Shown: positions 16,116-24,862, counted from the first letter of the stretch. The stretch: 51,641 bases of DNA from Chloroflexota bacterium (GCA_024275635.1 JAJRYT010000121.1:1-51641); one strand, 5' to 3'. Numbers and translations are program-made. The notes: a model not told the origin generated them from the sequence alone.

Positions 16116-19100
16116 CTACTGTCCCATCACGGAGCGCAGCGTTTCGCAAGCGGCACAGCCACCGCCAGGCCGGATGATAGCATACCCCGCCTGCGGGTCG
16201 CTGCCCCAGGTGGTGGAATCCACGTTCCAGACGATCATCAAACGCACTTTACCGCTGCCGGCCGAAAGGCTGGCCGCTTCAGCCAACCATTGGGCTTGCT
16301 GAGAGACAGTCACGCTGCCAGCCCAAGCGAAGCCACCGGGCAAGCCACTGTATCCTTCAGGCGTCAAGTAGCCAAGTTCTGTAAAGCATAACGGCCGTGC
16401 CCCGCCAAACGCATTCCAATAGGTGTTCACCATGCCCCAGAAATAACGGGTGTAATGTTCACTGCGCGGGTCGCCGCTTTGTTGATTGGGCGAGACGATC
16501 CCCTCATTATAGTGGATACCAATGCAATCCATGTAATTGGCGCCACCAGCCGCGGCCATCTCGGCCACATAAGGCCCATCATCACAGTTTGCCGTGCTAC
16601 AACCGCCAAAGAAACCAGTGGGTGAAGGTGCGCCGCTCACAACCATGATGTTGGGGTTGGCCGCTTTGATGGCGTTGTAGGCTGGCGCTAACATATTATT
16701 GACATAATTCGCGCCGCCAATTTGTCCACTGGGCCACTCACGATCAATGTTCATCTCATTCCATACTTCGATGGCGTCCGGCGGGTCGGGCAAAGCGGCC
16801 ACCTGCCCGAGAAAAGCAGCGTAGGCATTATAATCAATGTTGCTATGGCCAGCGCCGGGAATACTAAGCAAAATTTTAAACCCGCCGTTGTGGGCTTCGG
16901 AAATAACCCCGGCCAGATCGCTGCCCGATTGGCCTGGCGACCATTTATGCTGTCGTTTTATCCAGGTCATCCCGGCGTAACTCATCATGCCGTAAGGCGC
17001 GCCAAAAGCCTGCCCGCCCAGTTCAAACCCGGTATTTGTAACCGGCGGCACAGTGACCGGCGGCGGGGCAGCACTACCATCACCGCCATCATCGCCACCG
17101 GCAACAAGCGGGGTCACAGCAGGCACAGGCAGGGCGGCAATGTCTACGCCCGGATTGATAGTGACCAGTGTGGAAAATATCCAGCCTTCGGTCTGTCCAT
17201 CAGGCATGATGATATTGAACCAGTTAGAATCGGAACTACGGCCGATTAATTGTACCTTGTCGCCCGGCTGCGCGCCGCCGGCAACAGTGCCGTAGCCCAG
17301 GCCAGGGCCGATGCGCACATTAGCGCCGGTGTTGACAACGGCATCGGCGTCACCAGGGTCCAGTGATGTGGGCGGTGGCGCCGCCGTGTCAGTCGTGTTG
17401 GAGGTATTTGAAGTATCGGCCGTTTCCGTCGTTTCGGCTGGCGTTTCTGCGGCCGCCAGTTCCGATTCAGACGATGGCGCCACAGCAACAGCCAATGAAC
17501 CAAGCAGGGCAACATTGTCTCCCAGGGCAAATTCTACATTGAGATTATATTCCCCTGGCTGTTCAATCCCATCCCAGACAAAGGAAAGCGCCTCGCCGCT
17601 GCTGCTGGCTAACACGCTCTCATCATCGCCCAACACGCGCCAGACGATGGCAGCGCCGGCCGGCTGGGGAACCTCCCCCAGTCCCAGGTAACTGTTAAAA
17701 GCGGCCGCGTAGCCGCTCCCTTCGGACACATTGCCCAACCCGCGAACAGCTACACCGTGCAAGTTATAAAGCTGGGCCAGGCGCATACGCTGGGCCAGCG
17801 CCGCTTCGTTGCCCAACCAGACATGATGTGTCTGGCCGGAAAGTTCGTAACTGTATTTGTAGGCCAGGCTGGCGCCATCCCACTCCAAGGGGCTGGCTGT
17901 ACCGGAAAGCGCAACTTCAACAGGCGTGCCCGGCTCCACTTCGGCCCCGCCTTGCACAAACTGAAGTTCACCGAAATTGGTTAAGGCTTCCGTATTTGAT
18001 AGTTCACGGAAGGACTCGCCAATCTTATCAACGGCGTTGGCGCTGAGAAGCAGTGTCAGCTTGTTACGGCTGATCTGGCGCGTAGCAAAGCTAATCAGTT
18101 GGTTGGCCGCGCCGTTTTCACTGTACAGGGTGGGGTTGAGGGGCATTTGCAGATAGACGATATCGGCAACCTGGCCCAATGCCGCCCAATCTTGTCCGGC
18201 CGTGTCCCAGCTATTGTTAATTTGTTGGGGGGCGCCCAGGGTGATCGCCAGGGTACGCCCCTGCAGATGCAGGGCATCGGCCAGGTCGGTGACGAAGCTG
18301 GTGAAGGCGGCGCTCTGGTTGGCGGCAACACCTTGATAGTCGAGGTTAAGCCCAGCGTAACTGCCGGAGGAGACGCGACTGACTAACGCGCCAATATGAT
18401 TGGTTTGGGCATTCATGTCGCCCAGGAGGGCGATCAGGGAGGCCTGGTCTACGACGGCGCCGGTGTTGGTGACGCGCAGCAGTTGATCGTAGGCTCCAGT
18501 AGGCACAGTGACGGCTTCGCCTGCCAATTCGCCGCTGCCGACCAGGGTCAGGGTTCCGGCGGTCACTTCGGTGAGTTGGGGAAGGACAGCGACGGGCAAA
18601 GTTTGGGCGGGCAGAAGTTCAGCGCCAATGGCCGGGGCGCCAGAAACGGCCGTTTGCATCATCGCCAGTGCCTGGGGTAGCGGCCCTTCATTGGATACGA
18701 TCTGTTGGGTAGCGCTGTTGATCTGGCTGGGGACAAAGCGCCAGGCAGCGCCATCCCAGCCGTACAAGTCCAAGGTCTGTAATGGTCCGGCATCGGCCGG
18801 AATGGTGAGGGCCGCAGTTCCGGTGGGAGCGCTGCCTTCATAGTTAATAGCATATACGTCACCCCGGAGGGTGGCGTTGGCGGGCAGGGCGGCTAAGGCC
18901 GCCGCGCCTGTTTCGCTGTTTAGGATGCTGACGCTGGCGGTATCGGTGGATAGGTTGATGACGCCGGGGATGGCTGATTGACCGGTAACGGCCGTTTCCA
19001 CCGCTCCTTCATCGCCATTGCCGCCCAGTCCCAGCCGTTGGCCCAATGAAATGGGAGGTAAAAATAACCCGGCTATGATTAAACCGACCACAACCAAAGC

Positions 19101-19214
19101 GCCAACGATGATAAGCGCCGAGGGTTTGCTGTCGGTATTCATCTCTTCATTCTCTTCCATATGATTCTCCATCAGGGTTGGCCCCTTTTCCTCATCCGGC
19201 GGCGGTGCGAGCAT
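16116..19214 (-). CDS. Large membrane-anchored multidomain protein: GH18-like, SH3b and GH39-like barrel
   Basis: A 1032-residue protein with a cytoplasmic N-terminus and one anchor helix (33-53). A region of unclear fold runs to about 215, then a GH18/chitinase-like barrel to about 510 (YAGLNLDYQGV near 288, where the catalytic Glu of DxxDxDxE appears as Gln, so probably inactive). An Ala/Thr/Ser linker follows, then a bacterial SH3 domain (about 622-690, NVRIGPGLGYGTV and WIFSTLV) and a C-terminal clan GH-A barrel with VWNEMN (near 818) and CFTELGY (near 944). It probably binds a surface or wall polymer and may cut it. Several starts are possible (19214, 19172, 19160); the last has GGAG 6 bases upstream. 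Confidence 0.83.
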   Translation of the reverse strand: MLAPPPDEEKGPTLMENHMEENEEMNTDSKPSALIIVGALVVVGLIIAGLFLPPISLGQRLGLGGNGDEGAVETAVTGQSAIPGVINLSTDTASVSILNSETGAAALAALPANATLRGDVYAINYEGSAPTGTAALTIPADAGPLQTLDLYGWDGAAWRFVPSQINSATQQIVSNEGPLPQALAMMQTAVSGAPAIGAELLPAQTLPVAVLPQLTEVTAGTLTLVGSGELAGEAVTVPTGAYDQLLRVTNTGAVVDQASLIALLGDMNAQTNHIGALVSRVSSGSYAGLNLDYQGVAANQSAAFTSFVTDLADALHLQGRTLAITLGAPQQINNSWDTAGQDWAALGQVADIVYLQMPLNPTLYSENGAANQLISFATRQISRNKLTLLLSANAVDKIGESFRELSNTEALTNFGELQFVQGGAEVEPGTPVEVALSGTASPLEWDGASLAYKYSYELSGQTHHVWLGNEAALAQRMRLAQLYNLHGVAVRGLGNVSEGSGYAAAFNSYLGLGEVPQPAGAAIVWRVLGDDESVLASSSGEALSFVWDGIEQPGEYNLNVEFALGDNVALLGSLAVAVAPSSESELAAAETPAETTETADTSNTSNTTDTAAPPPTSLDPGDADAVVNTGANVRIGPGLGYGTVAGGAQPGDKVQLIGRSSDSNWFNIIMPDGQTEGWIFSTLVTINPGVDIAALPVPAVTPLVAGGDDGGDGSAAPPPVTVPPVTNTGFELGGQAFGAPYGMMSYAGMTWIKRQHKWSPGQSGSDLAGVISEAHNGGFKILLSIPGAGHSNIDYNAYAAFLGQVAALPDPPDAIEVWNEMNIDREWPSGQIGGANYVNNMLAPAYNAIKAANPNIMVVSGAPSPTGFFGGCSTANCDDGPYVAEMAAAGGANYMDCIGIHYNEGIVSPNQQSGDPRSEHYTRYFWGMVNTYWNAFGGARPLCFTELGYLTPEGYSGLPGGFAWAGSVTVSQQAQWLAEAASLSAGSGKVRLMIVWNVDSTTWGSDPQAGYAIIRPGGGCAACETLRSVMGQ

Positions 19215-19859
19215 CGTATATTTCTTAATTAGGATGGACGCTCGTCGTCCATGATACGACCCTCCGCCGGGAAATAAACCTTCCCTCTTGCGGGCATATT
19301 GCCCTTGTTGATTTCTTTTAAGTTGCGGAAGCTTTAGCGATGATTAACGATTTCTTGATTTGTAACCCCATTGTCAAAACATGAAAAAGCGGCCCCAATT
19401 AGCCGCTGTTACGCCAGGGGTTGATCACCAAAGCGTCGCGGATTCTAGCACAAGGGGTTGGGAGTTGCCAAACCAGACCGAAAGACGGTTCGTAATAATT
19501 ATGCCCCAAAATGGGGAAACTATTATCCAAATAAGCGTCCGGTTCCCGGCATGGTTCAGAAACCTGCAAAGTTAGCTTGACACTTTGTGGGACAATTTAC
19601 AAAGTCGTCTTACAAGTTGTCAAGGTGATTTGAACCATATCCGATTCTCATAGGAAGGCAACTGTCTTCATTCTCGTTCATTCTATTGGATAAATAGGCA
19701 CAAGCGCGTATCCATACTTAAATATAGGGTGCTGTTGTGATGACGAGATATTTAAGAGATATCTATACGTCTGTGTAATAAACTTTGGCTGCGTTACGAA
19801 AGACATCGCAAACTCTCATCAAAAAAATCGTTAAGGTTTAGTCAAAGAGGCCAATATCC
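19215..19859. other. 645-bp gap upstream of the large glycosidase gene
   Basis: No gene is seen. Read toward the minus-strand gene it holds TTGACA (19373-19378 on the complement) and, near the start codon, ATGGACG/CGTCCAT as a 7-bp stem and GGGAA/TTCCC as another. These could form a structured leader. A pair of facing ATGGTTCA/TGAACCAT ends (19551-19640) resembles the TIR element family at 23191 and 29783. I could not match a known riboswitch class. Confidence 0.4.
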
Positions 19860-20393
19860 GTGTTAAATGTAGAAAATCCCAATGGGAAAAGCCCTAATAC
19901 TCACCAAACTATGCCCGACCTACAAGGTCCCTGTTGGTATGCGAATACAACAGCATCCGATTATTTTAACTTAATGGCTTTGAATGAAGTCGGCGAGGCC
20001 ATGATTCTTGAAGATTTGACCGCAATTAGCGCCTGGGGAAGCTGGCACCTGGTAAGCGGTCTTCTAGAGAATGCCGAAAACCCCATAACGGCCGCTCAAC
20101 GAAAGCTGTTGAATGTCACCGGGTACAGTAGTCACAATTGGGTATATCTGGGCAGCTTTATGCTGAATGCCAGACAGCCCGATGTGACCGGGCATTTCTT
20201 TGCAGCTTACGATGTAAAGCTGTCAGCGCCACTCAGCGCCTCTCACCAACAATCCTGCGCTGTCAAGTGGATACCGCCGGAAGAGCTCAAATATGCCCTG
20301 CTGGACGGCCGTATCGGCATCATGAGTTACGCTGTCGCCGCCTCGCTGTCGCTCCTCACAGCGCCCGACTGTTCAACAAACAAATCTCAATAG
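19860..20393 (+). CDS. Nudix-fold protein with degenerate Nudix box
   Basis: The 177-residue protein has the layout of an ADP-ribose/CoA-type Nudix hydrolase: a GLLENAENPITAAQRKLL stretch, then TGYS, then a tail of IPPEEL followed by DGRIG. The Nudix box should read RELxEExGx, but here it is RKLLNVTGY, so the metal-binding Glu residues are replaced by Lys, Asn and Val. It is therefore probably not a pyrophosphatase and may bind a nucleotide or have lost function. It starts at GTG 19860, with GAGG 9 bases upstream. It is visibly AT-richer than its neighbours. No operon partner. Confidence 0.65.
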   Translation: MLNVENPNGKSPNTHQTMPDLQGPCWYANTTASDYFNLMALNEVGEAMILEDLTAISAWGSWHLVSGLLENAENPITAAQRKLLNVTGYSSHNWVYLGSFMLNARQPDVTGHFFAAYDVKLSAPLSASHQQSCAVKWIPPEELKYALLDGRIGIMSYAVAASLSLLTAPDCSTNKSQ

Positions 20394-20404
20394 ATCAAGA
20401 TTCT

Positions 20405-20481
20405 CAACACGAATGACATAAATCACACGAATAACTGGTTTCTAAATTCGTGCAATTCGTGTCAGATTTTGGATCTGCTGA
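20405..20481. repeat. Dispersed CACGAAT palindromic repeat, copy 2
   Basis: CACGAATGACATAAATCACACGAAT faces AATTCGTGCAATTCGTG and ends TCAGATTTTGGATCTGCTGAG, closely matching the end of copy 1 at 5690-5712. It sits between convergent genes. Confidence 0.8.
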
Positions 20482-20521
20482 GTCTCAATAAACGAAACGG
20501 AAACGGCCGTCCCCCCTCCTT

Positions 20522-21697
20522 TCAAATAATCCGGCTGGCGCTCTCGAAAATTGGCTTGTTTTCCAAAATACGCATTGGCGTAAAAATAGATAAATCCAGC
20601 GCCGGTTCCACTCCCAAAATCAGTTCCGCCAGGTAACGGCCAACCCCATGACACTGCTGAAACCCATGCCCCGAAAAGCCATTAGCCAAGTACAGCCCGC
20701 CCAGTTCCGGCCACTCGCCTAAAATCGCGTTGCCGTCCAGCGTGTTGACTGCGTACAGCCCAGCCCAACCGCTGACCGCCTTCAGCCGCTCAAACGCAGG
20801 GAGATATTCTACTAACTCCGGCCAAAGCAGCTCCACAAACCGCTGCTGATCCACGCGAAAATCAAACCCAACCGGGTCATCGGGCAGCGATTTGCCGATC
20901 ATGAAAAGACCGCTGTTCTCGTGAATCACGTAGAGGCCGGTGGGCAAAAAGATGCTGGGCAGATAGCCGTCCGGGTCGAAAGGGGTTTCGACCACGTACA
21001 CCTGGCGCATGATGGGCAGGATCGGCAGTTTCACCCCCGCCGTCAGCGCCAGGGCGGGGGCCCAAGCCCCGGCAGCGTTCAAGACGTCGCCGCCGTTGAG
21101 TGTTTCGCCCGACGCCAGCCGGACGCCGGTCATCCGCTTCTGGTCGGCCAGCAGGGCAACGACTTCCCCCTGGCGGTAGTGCGCGCCCAGGGCGATGGCT
21201 TTCTGTTTGTAGCCCAGCAGCACCGCCTCCGGGTTCACGGAGCCATCTTCCCGGCCCAGAGTACCGCCAACACAGCCGACTGTTTTGTAAAGCGGATGAG
21301 CTTCCGCTATTTCGTCGGTCGAGAGCCAAGCCACGTCGCAGCCCAGGCTTTGCTGGAGTTGGAGACCTTGTTCGGCTTCGGAACGGCCGTTTTCATCCAC
21401 CAAAAACAAATTCCCCTGATAACGCGCATCCACATGGGGAACTTTATCGCCTGCCGCCATCTCCTTGGCAAACGTCGCCAAAACCTCATTGCCGTACTGT
21501 GAAATCTGGATGTTTTCCTTCAAGTTGAACTGCACTCGGACATTGCCGTCAGAAAGTATGGTGGAGGCATAGCGATAAGTTGGGTCTTTTTCGACGATGG
21601 CGACTTGCAGGTTGTCATTCATCTTCAACAGGTAATAGGCGGTGGCGCAGCCCATCACCCCGCCGCCTACGATGATGATGTCAAAGGTTGTTTTCAT
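20522..21697 (-). CDS. FAD-dependent oxidoreductase (sarcosine oxidase beta/DAO type)
   Basis: A 391-residue DAO-family flavoenzyme. The FAD motif IIIVGGGVMGCATAYYLL is followed by VAIVEKDPTY, a strand of RYASTILSDGNVRVQF and the C-terminal NGFSGHGFQQCHGVGRYLAELI. The last block is characteristic of sarcosine/dimethylglycine-type oxidases. It lies 65 bases downstream of an SDR on the same strand, so the two probably act on the same amine or amino-alcohol pathway, which the sequence does not identify. Heptamer repeats (GGGAGATTGAGAGATTGGG) lie in the gap. Confidence 0.87.
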   Translation of the reverse strand: MKTTFDIIIVGGGVMGCATAYYLLKMNDNLQVAIVEKDPTYRYASTILSDGNVRVQFNLKENIQISQYGNEVLATFAKEMAAGDKVPHVDARYQGNLFLVDENGRSEAEQGLQLQQSLGCDVAWLSTDEIAEAHPLYKTVGCVGGTLGREDGSVNPEAVLLGYKQKAIALGAHYRQGEVVALLADQKRMTGVRLASGETLNGGDVLNAAGAWAPALALTAGVKLPILPIMRQVYVVETPFDPDGYLPSIFLPTGLYVIHENSGLFMIGKSLPDDPVGFDFRVDQQRFVELLWPELVEYLPAFERLKAVSGWAGLYAVNTLDGNAILGEWPELGGLYLANGFSGHGFQQCHGVGRYLAELILGVEPALDLSIFTPMRILENKPIFESASRII

Positions 21698-21762
21698 GTG
21701 TTTTTCCAGTTGGGAGATTGAGAGATTGGGAGACTCAATCTCTTAATCCCCTAAACCCTAAT

Positions 21763-22470
21763 TCAAACCGACCGTGAAATCCCGCCATCGGCGCGGATAT
21801 TTTGGCCGGTAATGTAACCGGCGTCAGCGGATGCCAGGAAGCGAGCCGTTTTGGCGATTTCGGCGACGGTTCCATAACGGCCCATGGGAATCTGGCGCCG
21901 GTTTGCTTCAGATTCAGGGTAGCTGTCAATGTAGCCGGGCAGGAGATTGTTCATGCGGATGCCGTCGGCCGCGTACCGATCGGCGTACAGCTTGGCGAAG
22001 CTGCCCAGCGCCGCCCGCAAACTGCTGGAGACGGGGAAAGTCAGGCTCGGCTCGAAGGCGGCAAAGGTGGAGATGTTGACGAAGGCGCCGCCGCCCTGTT
22101 CCAGCATGATGGGCGTGACCAGCCGGGCCATGCGCACCACGTTCATGAGAGCAATGTCCAGTCCTAAATGCCAGTCGGCGTCAGAGATTGCCAGCAGGTC
22201 GCCCTTGGGCGGGTGACCGGTGTTGTTGATGACGACGTTTATACGGCCGTATTCCCCCATCGTCATCTCCACCAACCGTTCCAAATCCTTCGCCTCAGTC
22301 ACCGACCCGGTCAGGCCGATGCCGCCCAACTCCTGCGCCAGGGCCGCCGCCCCGCCGCCGTTGGAGAACAGCGCTAATTGATACCCGGCGCTCGCCAACT
22401 CGCGGGCAATCGCCGCACCCATGCCGCGCCCGGCGGCCGTTACGATAGCTACCTTGTTTTCACTCATCAT
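21763..22470 (-). CDS. SDR-family oxidoreductase-like protein without Tyr-Lys catalytic pair
   Basis: The 235-residue Rossmann protein has the cofactor motif TAAGRGMGAAIA (TGxxxGxG variant), NNTGHPP for NNAG, and the conserved tail PMGRYGTVAEIAKTARFLAS with ITGQNIRADGG. The catalytic YxxxK is absent: at that place the protein reads SSSLRAAL after SLTFPV, with Ser for Tyr and Arg for Lys. This seems to be a trait of a subfamily with KLYADRYAADGIRMNN downstream rather than a random mutation. It may bind NAD(P) without normal SDR chemistry or use another residue. GGAG precedes the first ATG. It is cotranscribed with the FAD oxidase. Confidence 0.83.
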   Translation of the reverse strand: MMSENKVAIVTAAGRGMGAAIARELASAGYQLALFSNGGGAAALAQELGGIGLTGSVTEAKDLERLVEMTMGEYGRINVVINNTGHPPKGDLLAISDADWHLGLDIALMNVVRMARLVTPIMLEQGGGAFVNISTFAAFEPSLTFPVSSSLRAALGSFAKLYADRYAADGIRMNNLLPGYIDSYPESEANRRQIPMGRYGTVAEIAKTARFLASADAGYITGQNIRADGGISRSV

Positions 22471-22678
22471 CCAAGCTCCTTTTTCGTATTGAACTCACTT
22501 TGCAGTCAATGTTACAGTCTTCCCAAAATGACGGCTACTCGTTTTTGATCAGAAACCTATCGCACAAGCCATCGGTACGGTCAAAATTGGATAAATCGCG
22601 CAGTTTAGATAAGATAGGCTCCATTATAGTTTAGGTAGAAGCCATCGGCACGGCTTCTCACATCAGGAAGGTTGAACA

Positions 22679-23176
22679 ATGGGATTACTAGGCGCACTTT
22701 GGGGAGTCGGCGGGGTTTTATTACTGCTTGGTTATGCGGTTTTTAGGCTGACTCCCCCGGCTATCGAATCGTTTTCCTATTCATGGCAATGGATTCACTG
22801 GCTGGTTTTGGTTTTGAATACGGCCGTTGTGCTGTACTTCAAAGCATATCGCGGTTTCCAAAAAGGTCTCTCGCCCCGCATCGCCGCCAGAGCCAGATAT
22901 TTGCGCCAAAATCCCACCTGGCCGCACGTTCTAGCTGCCCCGCTTTATTGCATGGGTTATTTTCATACTGTCAAAAGAAAGCAAATCGCCACGATTATGA
23001 TGACTATTGGGATGGTCATCTTGATTATCCTGGTGCGCTTCCTGAGCCAGCCCTGGCGCGGGATTATTGATACCGGCATTGCCCTCGGTCTTAGCTGGGG
23101 ATTTATCACCATTCTGGGGTACAGCGCTCAGGCTTTGACGGCGGGTGAATTCAGATTCTCGCCGCAGATTCCTTAA
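22679..23176 (+). CDS. Unrecognised 165-residue membrane protein
   Basis: The protein has about four membrane helices (residues 3-23, 36-52, 103-122, 130-150) and a basic loop (KGLSPRIAARARYLRQNP). I do not recognise the family. The start at 22679 has AGGAAGG 7 bases upstream, so it is surely translated. It stands alone between an SDR (divergent) and a MITE-like element. Confidence 0.78.
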   Translation: MGLLGALWGVGGVLLLLGYAVFRLTPPAIESFSYSWQWIHWLVLVLNTAVVLYFKAYRGFQKGLSPRIAARARYLRQNPTWPHVLAAPLYCMGYFHTVKRKQIATIMMTIGMVILIILVRFLSQPWRGIIDTGIALGLSWGFITILGYSAQALTAGEFRFSPQIP

Positions 23177-23190
23177 ACCAGAGGGAAAAT

Positions 23191-23458
23191 CTGACACGAA
23201 TGACACAAATTAAAACCGGTTTATTGACAGGGTTCATTTTTAACAAAATCATCTTTACAAATTGATGTGGATTAGAAATCCACATCTGATACAGAAAGTG
23301 CGCTGAAGCGCGCTAAAAGCGCCGGTTTCGTGCATCTTAACCCGCTTTCAGCGAGTTTTTTATCTCAGCCATGCATTTGCAATGCCTGGCGATAGCAAAT
23401 TGTAAAGATGAATTGTTCGTTTTTGAACCATGCCGGTTTATTCATGTCATTCGTGTAG
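23191..23458. mobile_element. 268-bp MITE-like element with about 60-bp terminal inverted repeats
   Basis: The left end (23191-23264) and right end (23396-23458) are imperfect inverted repeats. Both begin CTGACACGAATGAC/CTACACGAATGAC and share AAACCGG, GGTTCA and ATCTTTACAAATT blocks in the same order. The middle has a perfect 10-bp hairpin (GATGTGGATT-AGAA-AATCCACATC pattern) and a GC-rich stem followed by TTTTTT. No open reading frame is inside. Related half-elements lie at 29783-29871 and perhaps 19551-19640. It is probably a non-autonomous mobile element or a REP-type family. Confidence 0.65.
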
Positions 23459-23481
23459 AAAAATCATCTGACAGGAGCGTT

Positions 23482-24252
23482 TTATTCAGCCAGCGTGTTA
23501 TCAGCGTAATACGCTATCGCCACCTTCATAAAATCGGCCAATCCGGGGCGGAACTTCTCATAAGAGGCTTTAAACTCCTCATGCTCGGCATACATTTGAC
23601 CCAGACCGCGATACACATCGGCCGAAGCCGGGTAGAAATTCTCAATCCAGGCATGGTGTCGAGCGATGAGGGTTTGCACTTCTGGGTCTTCCGGCGCGCG
23701 GTCAGCTAAATCCGCGATTAACTGTGTCACCGCATCCCCTTCCGCCTTTACTCCTTGCCACTGCGCTTTGGACATCTTGCCAATGCGCCGTTTAGATTCC
23801 TGCACCCGCTGCGGGTTGAACTTTTCGGCGACTTCCCGCTCATATCGTTCGATTTGCTCTTTGGTAAACCCTTCATAAAGTTCTGCATCTGTCATCATCA
23901 TGCTATCCTCCGCCAATCTCTGGATGGTTTTGTCAATGGTTTCCAGGAGAAGCGCCGTCCGTTCCGACTGCTTCTGCAGCAGCAGCCGGTGGTTTTGCAA
24001 GGCCGTGACCGTATCGAATTCGGGGTCGTCCAAAATGCCGCGTATTTTGTTGAGCGGGAAATCAAGTTCTTTGAAGAACAGGATTTGCTGTAACCGCAGC
24101 AGTTCCGGTTTACCGTACTGCCGGTAGCCCGAATGAGAGCGGGCAGACGGTTTGAGCAGGCCAATCTGGTCGTAGTAGTGCAGCGTCCGAACGCTGACCC
24201 CGGCCATTTTAGCAAGCTGTTTAACGGTATAGGCTTGTTGCACTTTCTCCAT
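23482..24252 (-). CDS. MerR-family regulator with TipAS-like ligand domain
   Basis: The 256-residue protein has an N-terminal MerR winged helix (YTVKQLAKMAGVSVRTLHYYDQIGLL), a dimerisation helix (LLLQKQSERTALLLETIDKTI) and a C-terminal TipAS-type domain (MTDAELYEGFTKEQIERYEREV, then VYRGLGQMYAEHEEF). TipAS binds thiopeptides and similar multidrug ligands; the ligand here is unknown. The promoter just upstream has 19 bp between -35 and -10 with a dyad in the middle, the hallmark of MerR control, so the gene is probably autoregulated. The -10 is 7 bases before the ATG and there is no ribosome binding site, so the mRNA should be leaderless. Confidence 0.9.
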   Translation of the reverse strand: MEKVQQAYTVKQLAKMAGVSVRTLHYYDQIGLLKPSARSHSGYRQYGKPELLRLQQILFFKELDFPLNKIRGILDDPEFDTVTALQNHRLLLQKQSERTALLLETIDKTIQRLAEDSMMMTDAELYEGFTKEQIERYEREVAEKFNPQRVQESKRRIGKMSKAQWQGVKAEGDAVTQLIADLADRAPEDPEVQTLIARHHAWIENFYPASADVYRGLGQMYAEHEEFKASYEKFRPGLADFMKVAIAYYADNTLAE

Positions 24253-24259
24253 GACGGGT

Positions 24260-24290
24260 AGTATAGGCTATGACGTTACGTCAGAGTCAA
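24260..24290 (-). promoter_or_regulatory. MerR-type promoter with 19-bp spacer and dyad operator
   Basis: On the minus strand: TTGACT (24285-24290), 19 bases, TATACT (24260-24265). The spacer contains the dyad TGACGTAACGTCA (24271-24283). A 19-bp spacer is too long for good sigma-70 contact unless MerR twists the DNA. The start codon at 24252 lies 7 bases past the -10. Confidence 0.85.
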
Positions 24291-24317
24291 ATCCCTGTTG
24301 AGAAGGTTGGGGTAATT

Positions 24318-24351
24318 GGGTAATGGGTAATTACGTAATTACCCATTACCC
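24318..24351. repeat. Perfect 34-bp palindrome made of GGTAATT-type units
   Basis: GGGTAATGGGTAATTAC is followed directly by its reverse complement. It belongs to the GGTAATT/AATTACC heptamer family also seen at 43717 and 45879. It sits 10 bases past the end of the truncated methyltransferase. Confidence 0.9.
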
Positions 24352-24361
24352 GATCATTTAC

Positions 24362-24658
24362 TCACACGCGCATGAAAGAGGAGGGCGAGATACGGCCGTT
24401 CCACCACCCCGCCAGATGTTCGCCCAACTCAATGCCCAGCATCCGGTAGCCGCGCCGGGCGAAGGGGATGGTGGCTTTGCCTGGGCCGCAGCCGACTTCG
24501 AGGATACGGCCGTCCCGTTCAATCCCGGAAAGGGCAATCACATCTTCAATCAACGCCTCCGGGTAATTCGGCCGGACATCGTCATACAACTCGGCTACCT
24601 CATCAAACAAAACCCGGCGGCGGCGATCAATGATGGGTTCTTCAGACTGTTTTTTCAT
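24362..24658 (-). pseudogene. Truncated class I SAM-dependent methyltransferase
   Basis: The 98-residue frame starts as a normal methyltransferase: RRRVLFDEVAELYDDVRPNYPEALIED, then motif I (ILEVGCGPGKATIPFARRGY) and LGIELGEHLA. At that point homology stops, and the frame ends after GWWNGRISPSS, within sequence holding an ACGGCCGT site and leading into the GGTAATT palindrome. Complete relatives run to roughly 250 residues, so motifs II-IV and the substrate domain are missing. It is a remnant, probably not functional. The ATG at 24658 is chosen because the family begins with the RRRVLFDEVA block. Confidence 0.8.
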
Positions 24659-24862
24659 GGGCGTTCCTTGCCCCAGGCAATGACGGGTTTTAAGAGAGGA
24701 ACGGATTGAGAATGCTCGCAATCCATTCCTTACGTCTATCCGCGGTAGCCTCAATTATTCTCTTGCCAATCCGCAATAGAAATTATCGAAGTAACTGTAC
24801 AGCTACAATCATTTTTAGCTTGAATTTCGGTTAATAAGTTAGAGAACGCGACGCCATCACCG

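Noticed and set aside
24335-24351. Intrinsic terminator at the 24318 palindrome
   Set aside because: The stem is AT-rich and no U-run follows; it belongs to the heptamer repeat family.
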